Shown here in pieces: positions 41,136 to 49,532 of a stretch of DNA of 64,000 nucleotides; the first letter of the stretch is position 1; every line of letters begins with the position of its first letter. Location: NCBI RefSeq assembly GCF_028550395.1, contig NZ_JAQQKW010000007.1:124001-188000 (forward strand), in the 5' to 3' direction. The DNA comes from Asticcacaulis currens. GTDB lineage: Bacteria; Pseudomonadota; Alphaproteobacteria; Caulobacterales; Caulobacteraceae. The notes under the pieces were generated by a model. It did not search any database. It was not told where the DNA came from and was given only the letters and a program-made list of their open reading frames with translations. The position numbers and the translations under genes are program-made.

Positions 41136-43291
41136 CAGGCGCGGGCTCGGGCGGCCTTCGGTTCGGCATAGGCTTCGATGGCGGCGGCGGGACGGCCGAT
41201 CAGATAGCCCTGCGCCTCGCGGCAGTTCATGGCTTTCAGCGCGTCCATCTGGGCTTCGGTCTCGACGCCTTCGGCGGTGATATGTACGCCCAGCGCCTCG
41301 GCCATGTCGGTGATGGCGCGGATGATCGACAGGGCGTTCTGATCGTGCGGCAGGTCGCGCACGAACGACTGATCTATCTTGATCTTGTCGAAGGGGAAGG
41401 CGCGCAGATAGCTCAGCGAGGAATAGCCGGTGCCGAAATCGTCCATGGCGATACGCACGCCCATGTCGCGCAAGGTGTTGAGCACCTTCAGATTGTGCTT
41501 TTCATCGGCCAGCAGCACGCTTTCGGTGATTTCCAGCTCCAGACGGCGCGGGTCGAGGCCGGTAGCCTTCAGCGCCTCCTTGACCAGTCGCGGCAGCGAG
41601 CCGTGGCGGAATTGCAGCGGCGAGATATTGACGGCGACACGCCACGGCGACGGCCACTGCGCCGCCTGACGGCAGGCTTCGCGCAGCACCCAGTCGCCGA
41701 TCGGGCCGATCAGGCCGCTGTCTTCGGCCACCGGGATGAACTCACCGGGGGAAACCATGCCGCGATGCGGGTGTTTCCAGCGCAGGAGCGCCTCAAACGA
41801 CACCACCTCGCCGCTGTCGAGATTGAGCAGGGGCTGAAAATGCAGCTCGAACTGCTGGTCGGCCAGGGCGGAGCGCAGCTCGTGCTCCATTTCGAGGCGC
41901 TGCTGCACCACAGCATCCATTTCAGCGTGATAAAAGCACCAGCCGTTGCGGCCTTCGGATTTGACGCGATAAAGCGCCAGATCGGCGCGCGACAAAAGGT
42001 TGTTGGCATCGCTGGCGTCTTCGGGGGCCAGCGCGATCCCGACGCTGACGCCCGCTTCGAGGCGGATGCCGCTGATGTCGAAGGGCGTCTTCATGATCTC
42101 GATGACGCGCTCGGCCAGACAGCGAGCGTCTTCGGGGCGTTCGATGTTCTGGATGATGGCAAATTCGTCACCGCCCATGCGCGCAATGAAGTCCCCTTTG
42201 CGCACGCACAGCCGCAGGCGTTCGCCCACCTGACTGAGCAGGGCGTCCCCCGCAAGATGGCCGAAGGAATCGTTGACCGTCTTGAAGCGGTCAAGGTCCA
42301 GACAATGCAGGGCGATATGGTGGCCATGACGCTGCACGCGGCTGAGGGCCTGCTCGATTTCGTGGGTATAGAGGGTGCGGTTGCCCAGGCCCGTCAGCGG
42401 ATCATAATGCGCCAGTTGCGCAATGCGCGCCTCGGCCGCCTTCTGCTCGGTCAGGTCTATACCCAGAGTCAATATGCTGTCGGGGGAACCATCCGGGCCG
42501 CGCAGCACGGTCTTTTTGAGCTGCACGGTGCGCTGGCGCTCGCCATTATAGATGGCTTCTTCCTCGATCATCACCGCTTCGCCGCTGGCCAGAACGCGGC
42601 GGTCGGAGCGCGTGAAGATGTCGGCCTGCTCGGTCGGGAAGATGTCGTGGCTGGTCTTGCCGACGACTTCGCTGCGCTTGATACCCAGCATGTCTTCGCC
42701 CGCCGGATTGATCAGCCTGACGCGCGAATGGGCGTCCTTGACCAGCACCATGGCCGGAATATTGTCGATAATGGTATTGAGGAAGGACTGCTGGCGCTGC
42801 GACTCGGCGCTGAGGCGGATCAGGTCGGTCACCATTTCGCGCTGTTGCAGCAGACTGTCCTGAAGGTCGTCATTCATGGCTTTCAGGATCGACAGGGTGG
42901 TGCCGACCCCGGCATAGGCCCCGCAGCGCGTGACGATAAAGCCGCGCAGCAATTCCGAAGCGCGTTCGGCCAGGGTCGCCTGCATGAAGTCGCGCAGCGG
43001 GGTCTCGGCTTCGACGGTCAGAGGGCGGGTGTCCATCATGGTGGTCACCGATTTGTTGCCGAACAGGGCGCGACCGTATTCCGAGGCCATTTTGAGGTTG
43101 AAGCTGTGGCGTTCGATCAGGCCCAGGACGCAACCGCACGTATCGACCACGGCCAGCACCAGCAGTTCGGAATTGTCGCGGAAGGCGTCATAGACCTGCG
43201 AATTGGTCGTCTGCGGTGAGACGGGGGCTACCTGGTCCGTAATATCCGAAACGTGTGCTGCTTTCTGCATAACCGAGGTCCAGTTCGTCAT
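41135..43291 (-). CDS. CBS-PAS-GGDEF-EAL cyclic-di-GMP enzyme
   Basis: 718 aa. Order: N-terminal CBS-like region (about 20-140), PAS domain (about 165-295; NIPAMVLVKDAHSRVRLINPAGEDMLG), GGDEF domain with intact GGDEF (about 372-376, RMGGDEFAII), and EAL domain with FEALLRWKHP (about 498-507), ELEITESVL, MDDFGTGYSSLSYLRAFPFDKIKIDQSFV and AEGVETEAQ, all catalytic motifs kept. No transmembrane helix, so cytosolic. It could synthesise or degrade c-di-GMP, relevant next to pleD and the holdfast genes. Its stop codon overlaps the edge of the 125-bp repeat. Confidence 0.94.
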   Translation of the reverse strand: MTNWTSVMQKAAHVSDITDQVAPVSPQTTNSQVYDAFRDNSELLVLAVVDTCGCVLGLIERHSFNLKMASEYGRALFGNKSVTTMMDTRPLTVEAETPLRDFMQATLAERASELLRGFIVTRCGAYAGVGTTLSILKAMNDDLQDSLLQQREMVTDLIRLSAESQRQQSFLNTIIDNIPAMVLVKDAHSRVRLINPAGEDMLGIKRSEVVGKTSHDIFPTEQADIFTRSDRRVLASGEAVMIEEEAIYNGERQRTVQLKKTVLRGPDGSPDSILTLGIDLTEQKAAEARIAQLAHYDPLTGLGNRTLYTHEIEQALSRVQRHGHHIALHCLDLDRFKTVNDSFGHLAGDALLSQVGERLRLCVRKGDFIARMGGDEFAIIQNIERPEDARCLAERVIEIMKTPFDISGIRLEAGVSVGIALAPEDASDANNLLSRADLALYRVKSEGRNGWCFYHAEMDAVVQQRLEMEHELRSALADQQFELHFQPLLNLDSGEVVSFEALLRWKHPHRGMVSPGEFIPVAEDSGLIGPIGDWVLREACRQAAQWPSPWRVAVNISPLQFRHGSLPRLVKEALKATGLDPRRLELEITESVLLADEKHNLKVLNTLRDMGVRIAMDDFGTGYSSLSYLRAFPFDKIKIDQSFVRDLPHDQNALSIIRAITDMAEALGVHITAEGVETEAQMDALKAMNCREAQGYLIGRPAAAIEAYAEPKAARARA

Positions 43292-43466
43292 AAAACCTTC
43301 ACAAAACTCAACTCACACGCCTTTTCTGGGCGTTTTGTCACATAATAGGGAAGGTGTCTGAATTTCGGTTTAACAGGTGAAAAAATATACTTGCGCTATA
43401 CTTATGTCCGTTCACAGATGAAACGTGACTATTATGACAAAATTTGGAACGTCGTTATGGTTGGCC

Positions 43467-44093
43467 TCAAATGCGGCCCATGGTCGTCGGCCCCTTGAAG
43501 AAGGCCCCGTGCAGCGGCGGATTGTCGGGGTCGAGGCCGGTCATGGTCCAGGTGTCGCCCTGACGCGCATAACGCACCGGGCAGGCATTGGGGCTGGAAT
43601 ACATCTCCCCCAGATAGACGCGGGCGATGGCGCGGAAGGGGATGCCATGGCAGACGAAGAGGGGGATGGTCTCGCCGGACGCATGGTCTTCAACGGCGGC
43701 GCGCACACGCTCGATGACGGCGGGCAGGCGCTCGGCATTGTGCGGGTAATGCTTGCCGTCGATGTCGAGGTCGGGGTTCATGTGCGCCAGCATCTCACGC
43801 CGGTGGCCTTCGACCTCATCAATGGTCAGGCCCTCAAAGATGCCGAAATGCCGCTCGGTCAGCCGCCCGTCGGTGATGACGGGCAAATCCAGTGCCCGCC
43901 CGACGATATTGGCGGTTTCATAGGCGCGGATCAGCGGACTGGCGACAATGCGCGTAATGCCCTGATCGGCCAGAAAGCGGGCGGCGACGCGCGCCTGCTC
44001 ACGCCCGGTGTCGTTGAGCGGGATGTCGGTCGAGCCCTGAAGCCGCATCTGGGCGTTCCAGTCGGTTTGGCCATGGCGAAGAACAAAGAACAT
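43467..44093 (-). CDS. Histidine phosphatase family protein (phosphoglycerate mutase-like)
   Basis: 208 aa from ATG 44093. MFFVLRHGQTDWNAQMRLQGSTDIPLNDTGREQA has the RHG catalytic motif; EGLTIDEVEGHR and VCHGIPFRAIARVY hold further active-site residues. Substrate unknown. It lies downstream of the HIT gene on the same strand; the 90 bases between contain a partial copy of its own start (44149-44173), so the ancestral start probably overlapped the HIT stop (TAATG). Confidence 0.9.
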   Translation of the reverse strand: MFFVLRHGQTDWNAQMRLQGSTDIPLNDTGREQARVAARFLADQGITRIVASPLIRAYETANIVGRALDLPVITDGRLTERHFGIFEGLTIDEVEGHRREMLAHMNPDLDIDGKHYPHNAERLPAVIERVRAAVEDHASGETIPLFVCHGIPFRAIARVYLGEMYSSPNACPVRYARQGDTWTMTGLDPDNPPLHGAFFKGPTTMGRI

Positions 44094-44173
44094 CAGGGTG
44101 CGTATCCGTTTCTTTAGTTTTGTCCCGTCGCTACGCTGCCGGGACGGGCCAGTCGGTTTGGCCATGGCGAAGA
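44058..44173. repeat. Direct repeat: duplicated start of the histidine phosphatase gene
   Basis: The 25 bases at 44058-44082 recur identically at 44149-44173. On the minus strand each encodes LRHGQTDW; the upstream copy begins at ATG 44184 (overlapping the HIT stop codon) as MVFGLRHGQTDWPVPAA and then stops. Confidence 0.9.
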
Positions 44174-44183
44174 CCGAAGACCA

Positions 44184-44615
44184 TTACAGCTTGGCCTTGA
44201 TACGCGCCGCCATGTCCTGAAGATCTTTCAGATCGGCCATCTGACCCGACGCATGGTGCTTCACCGCTCCATTGGCGTAGCAGGGGATGATGTGAAAATG
44301 CAGGTGAAACACCGTCTGGCCGCCGACCTCGCCATTGAACTGCGCGATGCGCACGCCCTCCGGTTCCAGCGCGTCGCGCACGGCGCGGCCGATGCGTTGC
44401 GTGTGGTGGATGAGGTTTTGCAGGTGCTCGGACGAAATGTCGAACAGGTTACGCGCCGCCACCTTGGGGATGACCAGCGTATGGCCCCTCGTCTGCGGGA
44501 AGGCGTCCATGAAGCTTAAGACCCGCGCGTCCTCATAGACCTTGGCGCAGGGGATGTCTCCGGCCAGAATCCTGGCGAAGATGTTCTTGGGATCGTAGTC
44601 CCCGTACAGGCTCAT
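44184..44615 (-). CDS. HIT family protein
   Basis: 143 aa. Histidine triad HLHFHIIP (His104, His106, His108) near the C-terminus, and the N-terminal NIFARILAGDIPCAKVYEDARVLSFMDAFPQTRGHTLVIPK are typical of HinT-like nucleotide hydrolases/transferases. Divergent from crcB with 70 bases between. Confidence 0.95.
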   Translation of the reverse strand: MSLYGDYDPKNIFARILAGDIPCAKVYEDARVLSFMDAFPQTRGHTLVIPKVAARNLFDISSEHLQNLIHHTQRIGRAVRDALEPEGVRIAQFNGEVGGQTVFHLHFHIIPCYANGAVKHHASGQMADLKDLQDMAARIKAKL

Positions 44616-44685
44616 GGCATGGTCCCTTGCTGGTATTTGTCCGGTCCCATCCTTAAAACACTATGATTTGAGGGCCAAGAGGGGT

Positions 44686-45078
44686 ATGAGCCCTGCTATG
44701 TTCAATTTAATGCTGGTCATGATCGGTGGAGCCCTCGGTTCCGCGGCGCGCTATGGACTGGCCCGTCTGTGGCCGGCGGCGGCCATGCCCTTCGGTTGGC
44801 CCATCGGCACCTTTGTGGCCAACCTGCTGGGGGGGCTCATGATGGGGCTTCTGGCCGGGTGGTTGCTGGCCAGGGGGGGCGATGAGCGCCTGAGGCTTCT
44901 GCTGGGCGTCGGCGTTCTGGGCGGCTTTACGACCTTTTCCACCTATTCGCTGGAAGTGGTGCATATGCTGGAGCGGCGAGACTACGGGCTGGCGGGGCTT
45001 TATGCCGTGTCCTCGGCCGCGCTGGCGATTTTGGCCGTCATGATCGGTCTGTTTGTGTTTCGGAAAGTGGCCGGATGA
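44686..45078 (+). CDS. crcB: Fluoride ion transporter CrcB
   Basis: 130 aa, four helices. GGALGSAARYGLARL, FPIGTFVANLLGG-like PIGTFVANLLGGLMMGLL, and GVLGGFTTFSTYSLEV are the Fluc family motifs (Asn in the pore, FTTFST with Thr/Phe). Exports fluoride. Start ATG 44686 or 44698; AAGAGGGG lies directly before the first. No fluoride riboswitch is visible upstream. Overlaps rluC by ATGA. Confidence 0.94.
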   Translation: MSPAMFNLMLVMIGGALGSAARYGLARLWPAAAMPFGWPIGTFVANLLGGLMMGLLAGWLLARGGDERLRLLLGVGVLGGFTTFSTYSLEVVHMLERRDYGLAGLYAVSSAALAILAVMIGLFVFRKVAG

Positions 45079-46082
45079 GTAGGGAAGTGAAGATCCTGTA
45101 TGTCGCCGAGGGCGAAGACGGGGTGCGTATCGACAAGTTTTTCAAGCGGCGCTGGCCGCACCTCAACCATATTCAGCTCAACAAGCTGCTGCGGTCGGGA
45201 CAGGTGCGCGTCGATGGTGCGCGCGCCAAGGCCGACACGCGGCTGAGCACCGGTCAGAGCGTGCGCGTGCCGCCACTGCCCGACGCGCCGTCCGAGGAAC
45301 AGCAAAAGCGCGAGCGCGCCGAGCTGAGCCCGCAGGAGGTGCGTTACGCCAAGTCGCTGGTCCTCTATGAGGACGAGGACGTCATCGCCATCAACAAGCC
45401 CTCAGGTCTGGCCGTGCAGGGCGGCACCAAGACAAAAAACCATATCGACCGGCTGTTGTCGGCCTGGGGCGAGGGGCTGGAGCGGCCGCGTCTGGTTCAC
45501 CGCCTCGACCGCGACACCTCCGGCGTGCTGCTGCTGGGCAAGTCGCCGTCGGCGGCAGCGCGTCTGGCCGGGGCCTTTGCCAAGCGCAAGGCCTATAAGA
45601 CCTACTGGGCGCTCGTCGCCGGAACGCCCGACCCCAAGGAGGGGGTGATCGACGTGCCTCTGGTCAAGAAGGGCATCAATGACCGTGAGATGGTCATGCC
45701 CGCTGACCCCAAGGAGCCGGGTGCCGAGGCGGCGGAAACCGAATATGTGACCATATCCCGCGCCGCGCACCGTCTGGCGTGGATGGCGCTGCGCCCGCAT
45801 ACGGGCCGCACGCACCAGCTACGTGCCCACATGCAGGCCATCGGGCACTGCATCCTGGGCGATCCCAAGTACAAGGATGAAAAATCCATAGCCCTGTCAG
45901 AGGGTTTGGGGCTTCAGTTGCACCACCGGCGCATCGAAATCCCACACCCGACGCACGGGACGCTGATCGTCGAAGCGCCGCTTGACCCGGTCATTCAGGC
46001 CGGTTTCGACCGCTATGGCTTCGATGAGCACGAGGCCAGCCCCGAACCCTTCCGCAAAGCCACCCGCGCCTCCAGACGGTAA
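45075..46082 (+). CDS. rluC: RluC/RluD family 23S rRNA pseudouridine synthase
   Basis: 335 aa. N-terminal S4 domain (VRIDKFFKRRWPHLNHIQLNKLLRSGQVRVDG) followed by the catalytic domain with HRLDRDTSGVLLLGK (catalytic Asp) and RPHTGRTHQLRAHM. Converts specific uridines of 23S rRNA to pseudouridine. The S4 domain and length fit RluC better than RluA; exact target sites are not provable here. Confidence 0.92.
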   Translation: MSREVKILYVAEGEDGVRIDKFFKRRWPHLNHIQLNKLLRSGQVRVDGARAKADTRLSTGQSVRVPPLPDAPSEEQQKRERAELSPQEVRYAKSLVLYEDEDVIAINKPSGLAVQGGTKTKNHIDRLLSAWGEGLERPRLVHRLDRDTSGVLLLGKSPSAAARLAGAFAKRKAYKTYWALVAGTPDPKEGVIDVPLVKKGINDREMVMPADPKEPGAEAAETEYVTISRAAHRLAWMALRPHTGRTHQLRAHMQAIGHCILGDPKYKDEKSIALSEGLGLQLHHRRIEIPHPTHGTLIVEAPLDPVIQAGFDRYGFDEHEASPEPFRKATRASRR

Positions 46083-46083
46083 G

Positions 46084-46752
46084 ATGAGACTCGCTGTATT
46101 CGATGTCGATGGCACCCTGATCGACAGCCGCGCCTCGATCCATCGTGCGGCGGTCGAGGCGGCCAAGGTGCTGAACCTCACCCCGCCCACCTATGATGAG
46201 GTGCGTGCCATTGTCGGTATGTCGCTGTTCGAAGCCTTGCAGGCGATGCGCCCGGACCTCGATCCGGAAACCGTGGCCGCCTATATGCGCGAGTTTCAGA
46301 ACGCCTTTCTGACCTTCCATGCCGATCCGGACTTTAGCGAGGCCCTGTATCTGGGGGCGCAGGAAACGCTGGAGCGGCTGAAAAACGACAACTGGCTGAT
46401 CGGCATGGCGACGGGCAATTCGCGGCGTGGCGTGACGCGGATTGTCGAAAAGCACGGCTGGGGCGACCTGTTTGACGTCACCTTCTGCGCCGATGACGGC
46501 CCGTCCAAGCCGCATCCGCACATGCTTCAGTGCAATCTGACGGCGCTGGGCGTCGGTACGCATCAGGCGGTGATGATCGGCGACGCAACGCACGATATGC
46601 GCATGGCGCGCGCCGCACAGGTGCAGGCCATTGGCGTGTCGTGGGGCTTCCACACGGTCGATGAGCTTGAGGCCGCCGGCGCGCAGCAGATTGTCCACGA
46701 TTTCAGCGAACTGGGCGCGGTTCTTGACCGGTTCGTACCGGAGTTGATGTAA
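46084..46752 (+). CDS. HAD family hydrolase (phosphoglycolate phosphatase-like)
   Basis: 222 aa from ATG 46084, one base after the rluC stop codon. FDVDGTLIDSRASIHRAAVEA holds the catalytic Asp pair (DVDGT), with MATGNSRRG (motif II), KPHPHMLQ (Lys) and MIGDATHDMRMARAA (motif III). Substrate unknown; the cap helical region fits the PGP/Gph subgroup. Confidence 0.92.
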   Translation: MRLAVFDVDGTLIDSRASIHRAAVEAAKVLNLTPPTYDEVRAIVGMSLFEALQAMRPDLDPETVAAYMREFQNAFLTFHADPDFSEALYLGAQETLERLKNDNWLIGMATGNSRRGVTRIVEKHGWGDLFDVTFCADDGPSKPHPHMLQCNLTALGVGTHQAVMIGDATHDMRMARAAQVQAIGVSWGFHTVDELEAAGAQQIVHDFSELGAVLDRFVPELM

Positions 46753-46795
46753 AACATCCTCCCTTATTTCAAGCGAGTATGCTTAGAGGCTACAT

Positions 46796-47539
46796 ATGAC
46801 CTACAAGGCCGAAGCGCCGTCAAAGCGCAGTGATCAGATCGGCTCAAAGCCGAAACGCTTCTGGAAGATCGTCGAGATCAAGGCCGACGGACCGGGCTAC
46901 GGCGTGACTCTGGACGGCCGTGCGGTGAAAACGCCGAAGGGCGCCACGCTGGTGCTGCCCAATTTCGCGCTGGCGGCGCGGGTCGGGCGCGAGTGGGAAG
47001 CGGTCGAAGAGACGGTTGATTTCACCGCCATGCCCCTGACGCGGCTGGGGTTTGCGGCGCTCGACCACATGGACAGCGGCCTTGAAGCCGCGCTGGCCGA
47101 AGCGGCGCGTTTTGCCGAAACCGATCTCGTCTGCTACCCGTCCGACTATCCGCAGGCCCTGATTGCCCGCGAACAGGCGGCGTGGGGTCCGGTCATCGAC
47201 TGGCTAAAAAGCGAGCTGGCGCTTGAATTCGTGCCGCAGACCTCGATCATGGCGCGCGGACAGCCGGTGGCGACGATCGCAGGCGTCAAAACGCTCCTCA
47301 GCACAGCGTCGATCTATGCACGTGCCGGTCTGATGGCCGCCATTCCGCTGCTGGGATCGGTGGCGCTGGCTCTGGCGCTGTACAAGGGCCGTCTGAGCGC
47401 CGAAGAGGCCTTTGCCGCATCGCGTGTTGGCGAAACCTTCCAGAAAGAAACCTGGGGCGATGACGCCGAAGCGATGAAGCGTGAGGCGGCCATGCGTCAT
47501 GATCTGACGCATCTGGAGGCGTGGTTCAGGGCCTTGTGA
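46796..47539 (+). CDS. ATP12 family F1 ATP synthase assembly chaperone
   Basis: 247 aa. KRFWKIVEIKADGPGYGVTLDGRAVKTPKGATLVLPNFALAARVGREWEAVEETVDFTAMPLTRL is the ATP12 signature, followed by the helical C-terminal domain. In mitochondria and alphaproteobacteria it helps assemble the F1 alpha subunit. Continues the crcB-rluC-HAD run with 43 bases between. Confidence 0.94.
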   Translation: MTYKAEAPSKRSDQIGSKPKRFWKIVEIKADGPGYGVTLDGRAVKTPKGATLVLPNFALAARVGREWEAVEETVDFTAMPLTRLGFAALDHMDSGLEAALAEAARFAETDLVCYPSDYPQALIAREQAAWGPVIDWLKSELALEFVPQTSIMARGQPVATIAGVKTLLSTASIYARAGLMAAIPLLGSVALALALYKGRLSAEEAFAASRVGETFQKETWGDDAEAMKREAAMRHDLTHLEAWFRAL

Positions 47540-47918
47540 GGCGTTGCTCTGCCGCTGCCCGCCGTTTGGCCAGCCGTCCGCCAAGCCACAGGGTGAACAT
47601 GTGATAGTCGCCCACAAACGACCACAGGGGGTAGGTGAAGGTCGCCGGGCGGTTCTTTTCTACAAAGAAATGCCCGATCCACGCGCAGCCATAACCGGCT
47701 ATCACACCCGCCAGCAGCCACAGGGGCTGGCGCTGGGCCACGGCCATGATCAGCGCCGCTATGCCAAGGCTGGAGCCGATATAGTGCAGGGCGCGCGTGC
47801 GGGGCTGGCTATGTTCGCTCAGATAGAAGTCGAAAAAGGCTGAATAGCTGGTGTAACGCGCCATGAGATACGGCCCTGTCTGTGTTTCCCTGTCTGTTTT
47901 ATGAGCATTATATCTCAT
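47526..47918 (-). CDS. DUF962/Mpo1-like membrane protein
   Basis: 130 aa from ATG 47918 (GAGAGG at good spacing); ATG 47864 is an alternative that matches the family start (ARYTSYSAFFDFYLSEHSQPRTRALHYIGSSLG). Helices LGIAALIMAVAQ and LWLLAGVIAGYGCAWIGHFFVEKNRPATFTYPLWSFVGDYHM. Mpo1 in yeast is a 2-hydroxy fatty acid dioxygenase; the His residues (HYIG, GHFFVEKNRP, DYHM) are kept. Ends overlap the convergent ATP12 gene by 14 bases. Confidence 0.87.
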   Translation of the reverse strand: MRYNAHKTDRETQTGPYLMARYTSYSAFFDFYLSEHSQPRTRALHYIGSSLGIAALIMAVAQRQPLWLLAGVIAGYGCAWIGHFFVEKNRPATFTYPLWSFVGDYHMFTLWLGGRLAKRRAAAEQRLTRP

Positions 47919-48001
47919 TTTCGCCTCTCACACGAAGCGTTACAGACCTTAATTTCAAATGTGACGACAGGCCTCTTGTTCGCAGGTGCAAAAAGTGCTA
48001 A

Positions 48002-48015
48002 TGACAGCGCTGTCA
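48002..48015. promoter_or_regulatory. Perfect 14-bp palindrome before microprotein pair
   Basis: TGACAGCGCTGTCA, with central CG as in LacI-family operators, framed by CAAAAAGT / CTTTTTG. A promoter-like TTGTTC-17-TAATGA lies directly before it, so a repressor here would block transcription of the two microproteins. Confidence 0.5.
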
Positions 48016-48041
48016 TAACTTTTTGTGTGTGAGGACTGACA

Positions 48042-48116
48042 ATGGAAAAGCTGATCGAACGCTTTATGAATGCCCTTCTGGCCCTGGGTTTCGCCCCCGG
48101 CTCGGCGTCGAACTAA
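48042..48116 (+). CDS. Candidate 24-residue microprotein A
   Basis: ATG 48042 follows GTGAGGACTGACA. The peptide MEKLIERFMNALLALGFAPG then SASN is a predicted amphipathic helix with a polar tail. Together with microprotein B it fills the whole transcript between the palindrome at 48002 and the terminator at 48233. No known family. Confidence 0.55.
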   Translation: MEKLIERFMNALLALGFAPGSASN

Positions 48117-48129
48117 AGAGAGTACCCCT

Positions 48130-48204
48130 ATGAAATTCCTGGTAAATTTTGCGTCGCAACTGGTTGTCGCCTGGGCCCGTGCCCACCGCCTGCCGATCGC
48201 CTGA
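48130..48204 (+). CDS. Candidate 24-residue microprotein B
   Basis: ATG 48130, 13 bases after the stop of microprotein A, after AGAGAG. MKFLVNFASQLVVAWARAHR then LPIA: hydrophobic helix with a basic end. Exactly the same length as microprotein A. Terminator 29 bases after the stop. Confidence 0.55.
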   Translation: MKFLVNFASQLVVAWARAHRLPIA

Positions 48205-48232
48205 TCGTCTGCGACACGCCTATCTAAAAAAC

Positions 48233-48262
48233 ACCGCCGGTCTTCTCACCGGCGGTTTTTTC
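48233..48262. terminator. Bidirectional terminator
   Basis: ACCGCCGGT (48233-48241) and ACCGGCGGT (48248-48256) with A-run before and six T after; ends the microprotein transcript and the convergent GNAT-like gene. Confidence 0.9.
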
Positions 48263-49409
48263 ATGCCTGATCGCGTTTGCGGAATGGCGACAGTTCCGCC
48301 TCGTACTCAGCCATCTGCGCTGCGACGGCCGCACGTTCCTGCGTCAGAAAGCGGGCTACGGGTTCGCGCAGGGCACGGTCGCGGATATGGTGGGCCGAAT
48401 AGACGGGGTGCGGCAGGTAGCCGCGCGAAATCTTGTGCTCGCCCTGCGTGCCGGCCTCGACGCGGCTCAGCCCGTGTGTGATGGCGTAGTCGATGGCCTG
48501 ATAATAGCAGACTTCGAAATGCAGGAAGGGGACATCGACGCGTGCGCCCCACTGACGGCCATAGAGGGTGTCGCCGCCGCGATAATTGATGGCCCCGGCC
48601 ACCGGCTGATCGCCGTCATAGGCGAACACCAAAACGATCTGATCGCGCATCCGCTCGGCAATCACTGAAAAGAAGTCGCGCGTCAGATAGGGCGAGCCCC
48701 ATTTGCGGTCGTAGGTATCCTCGATAAAGGCGTGCAGATAATCGAGGTGCGCTTCGGTGATGTCGCTACCGCTGTGGATTTTCAGCGTCAGCGCCGCCTG
48801 TACATCGCGGCGTTCCCGGCGGATAACCTTGCGGCGATTGGCCGACAGGGCGGTGAGGAAATCGTCAAAGCTCTGATAGCCGGCATTGCTCCACCAGAAT
48901 TGTTGATCCTGCCGCAGCAATAGGCCGTTTTCGCCCATCAGCCTCCATTCATCCGATGTGGGGAAGTTGACGTGAAACGACGACAGGCCGTTGGTATCGC
49001 AGAGTTGCACCGCCGTACGGATCAAAGCCGCGCGCACCTCGGGGGCCGGCGACAACAGCCGAGTCCCCGTCACCGGCGTAAAGGGGGAGGCCGACAGGAG
49101 TTTGGGATAGTAGCGCCCGCCCGCGCGTTCATAGGCCTGCGCCCAGCTATGGTCGAAGACGTATTCGCCCATCGAATGGTATTTGAGATAAAGCGGCATC
49201 ACGCCGCGGACCGCGCCCGCCTCATCGCTCAGGCTAAGGTGATGCGGCACCCAGCCGCTGTCTTCGCCGACGCAGCCCGTCTGTTCGAGCGTTTCCAGAA
49301 AGGCATGGCTGTTTAACGGGTTATCGTCACCCTTTAATCCATCCCAGACGGCGGGGTCGATCTCGCTGATCGAGCGGTGCAGGGCAGCGGTCAGGGCGGG
49401 CACGGGCAT
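48261..49409 (-). CDS. GNAT family N-acyltransferase (COG3146-like)
   Basis: 382 aa from ATG 49409 (AAGGTGAAAACC upstream). ISEIDPAVWDGLKGDDNPLNSHAFLETLEQTGCVGEDSGWVPHHL, LSANRRKVIRRERRDV, VFAYDGDQPVAGAINYRGGDTLYGRQWGA, and FEVCYYQAIDYAITHGLSRVEAGTQGEHKISRGYLP are the family core, distantly related to FemAB and the GNAT fold. Function unknown; the group is common in alphaproteobacteria. Confidence 0.88.
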   Translation of the reverse strand: MPVPALTAALHRSISEIDPAVWDGLKGDDNPLNSHAFLETLEQTGCVGEDSGWVPHHLSLSDEAGAVRGVMPLYLKYHSMGEYVFDHSWAQAYERAGGRYYPKLLSASPFTPVTGTRLLSPAPEVRAALIRTAVQLCDTNGLSSFHVNFPTSDEWRLMGENGLLLRQDQQFWWSNAGYQSFDDFLTALSANRRKVIRRERRDVQAALTLKIHSGSDITEAHLDYLHAFIEDTYDRKWGSPYLTRDFFSVIAERMRDQIVLVFAYDGDQPVAGAINYRGGDTLYGRQWGARVDVPFLHFEVCYYQAIDYAITHGLSRVEAGTQGEHKISRGYLPHPVYSAHHIRDRALREPVARFLTQERAAVAAQMAEYEAELSPFRKRDQA

Positions 49410-49456
49410 GGTTTTCACCTTACGACGTAGGAAAAGCCGCAGGCAAGTCACTTAAA

Positions 49457-49524
49457 ACCACGAACGGCACGAACCACACGAACCGATGAAGTGTAGCGTT
49501 CGTGTGGTTCGTGCCGTTCGTGGT
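49457..49524. repeat. 27-bp perfect inverted repeat
   Basis: Arms at 49457-49483 and 49498-49524 are perfect complements (core CGAACGGCACGAACCACACG), with a 14-base loop, so a very stable hairpin on either strand. It sits between the RidA gene end (49533) and GNAT gene start (49409). This ACCACGAAC... motif is a common intergenic repeat in bacteria. It probably ends the RidA transcript. Confidence 0.9.
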
Positions 49525-49532
49525 GAAATCCT

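Noticed and set aside
44093-44165. Longer histidine phosphatase starting at ATG 44165
   Set aside because: It adds 24 basic residues before the family's usual MxxxLRHGQT start and lies in the duplicated segment.
44616-44685. Fluoride riboswitch before crcB
   Set aside because: The leader lacks the conserved GGNGAUGG and UGAUGGC-type segments and is too short for the pseudoknot.
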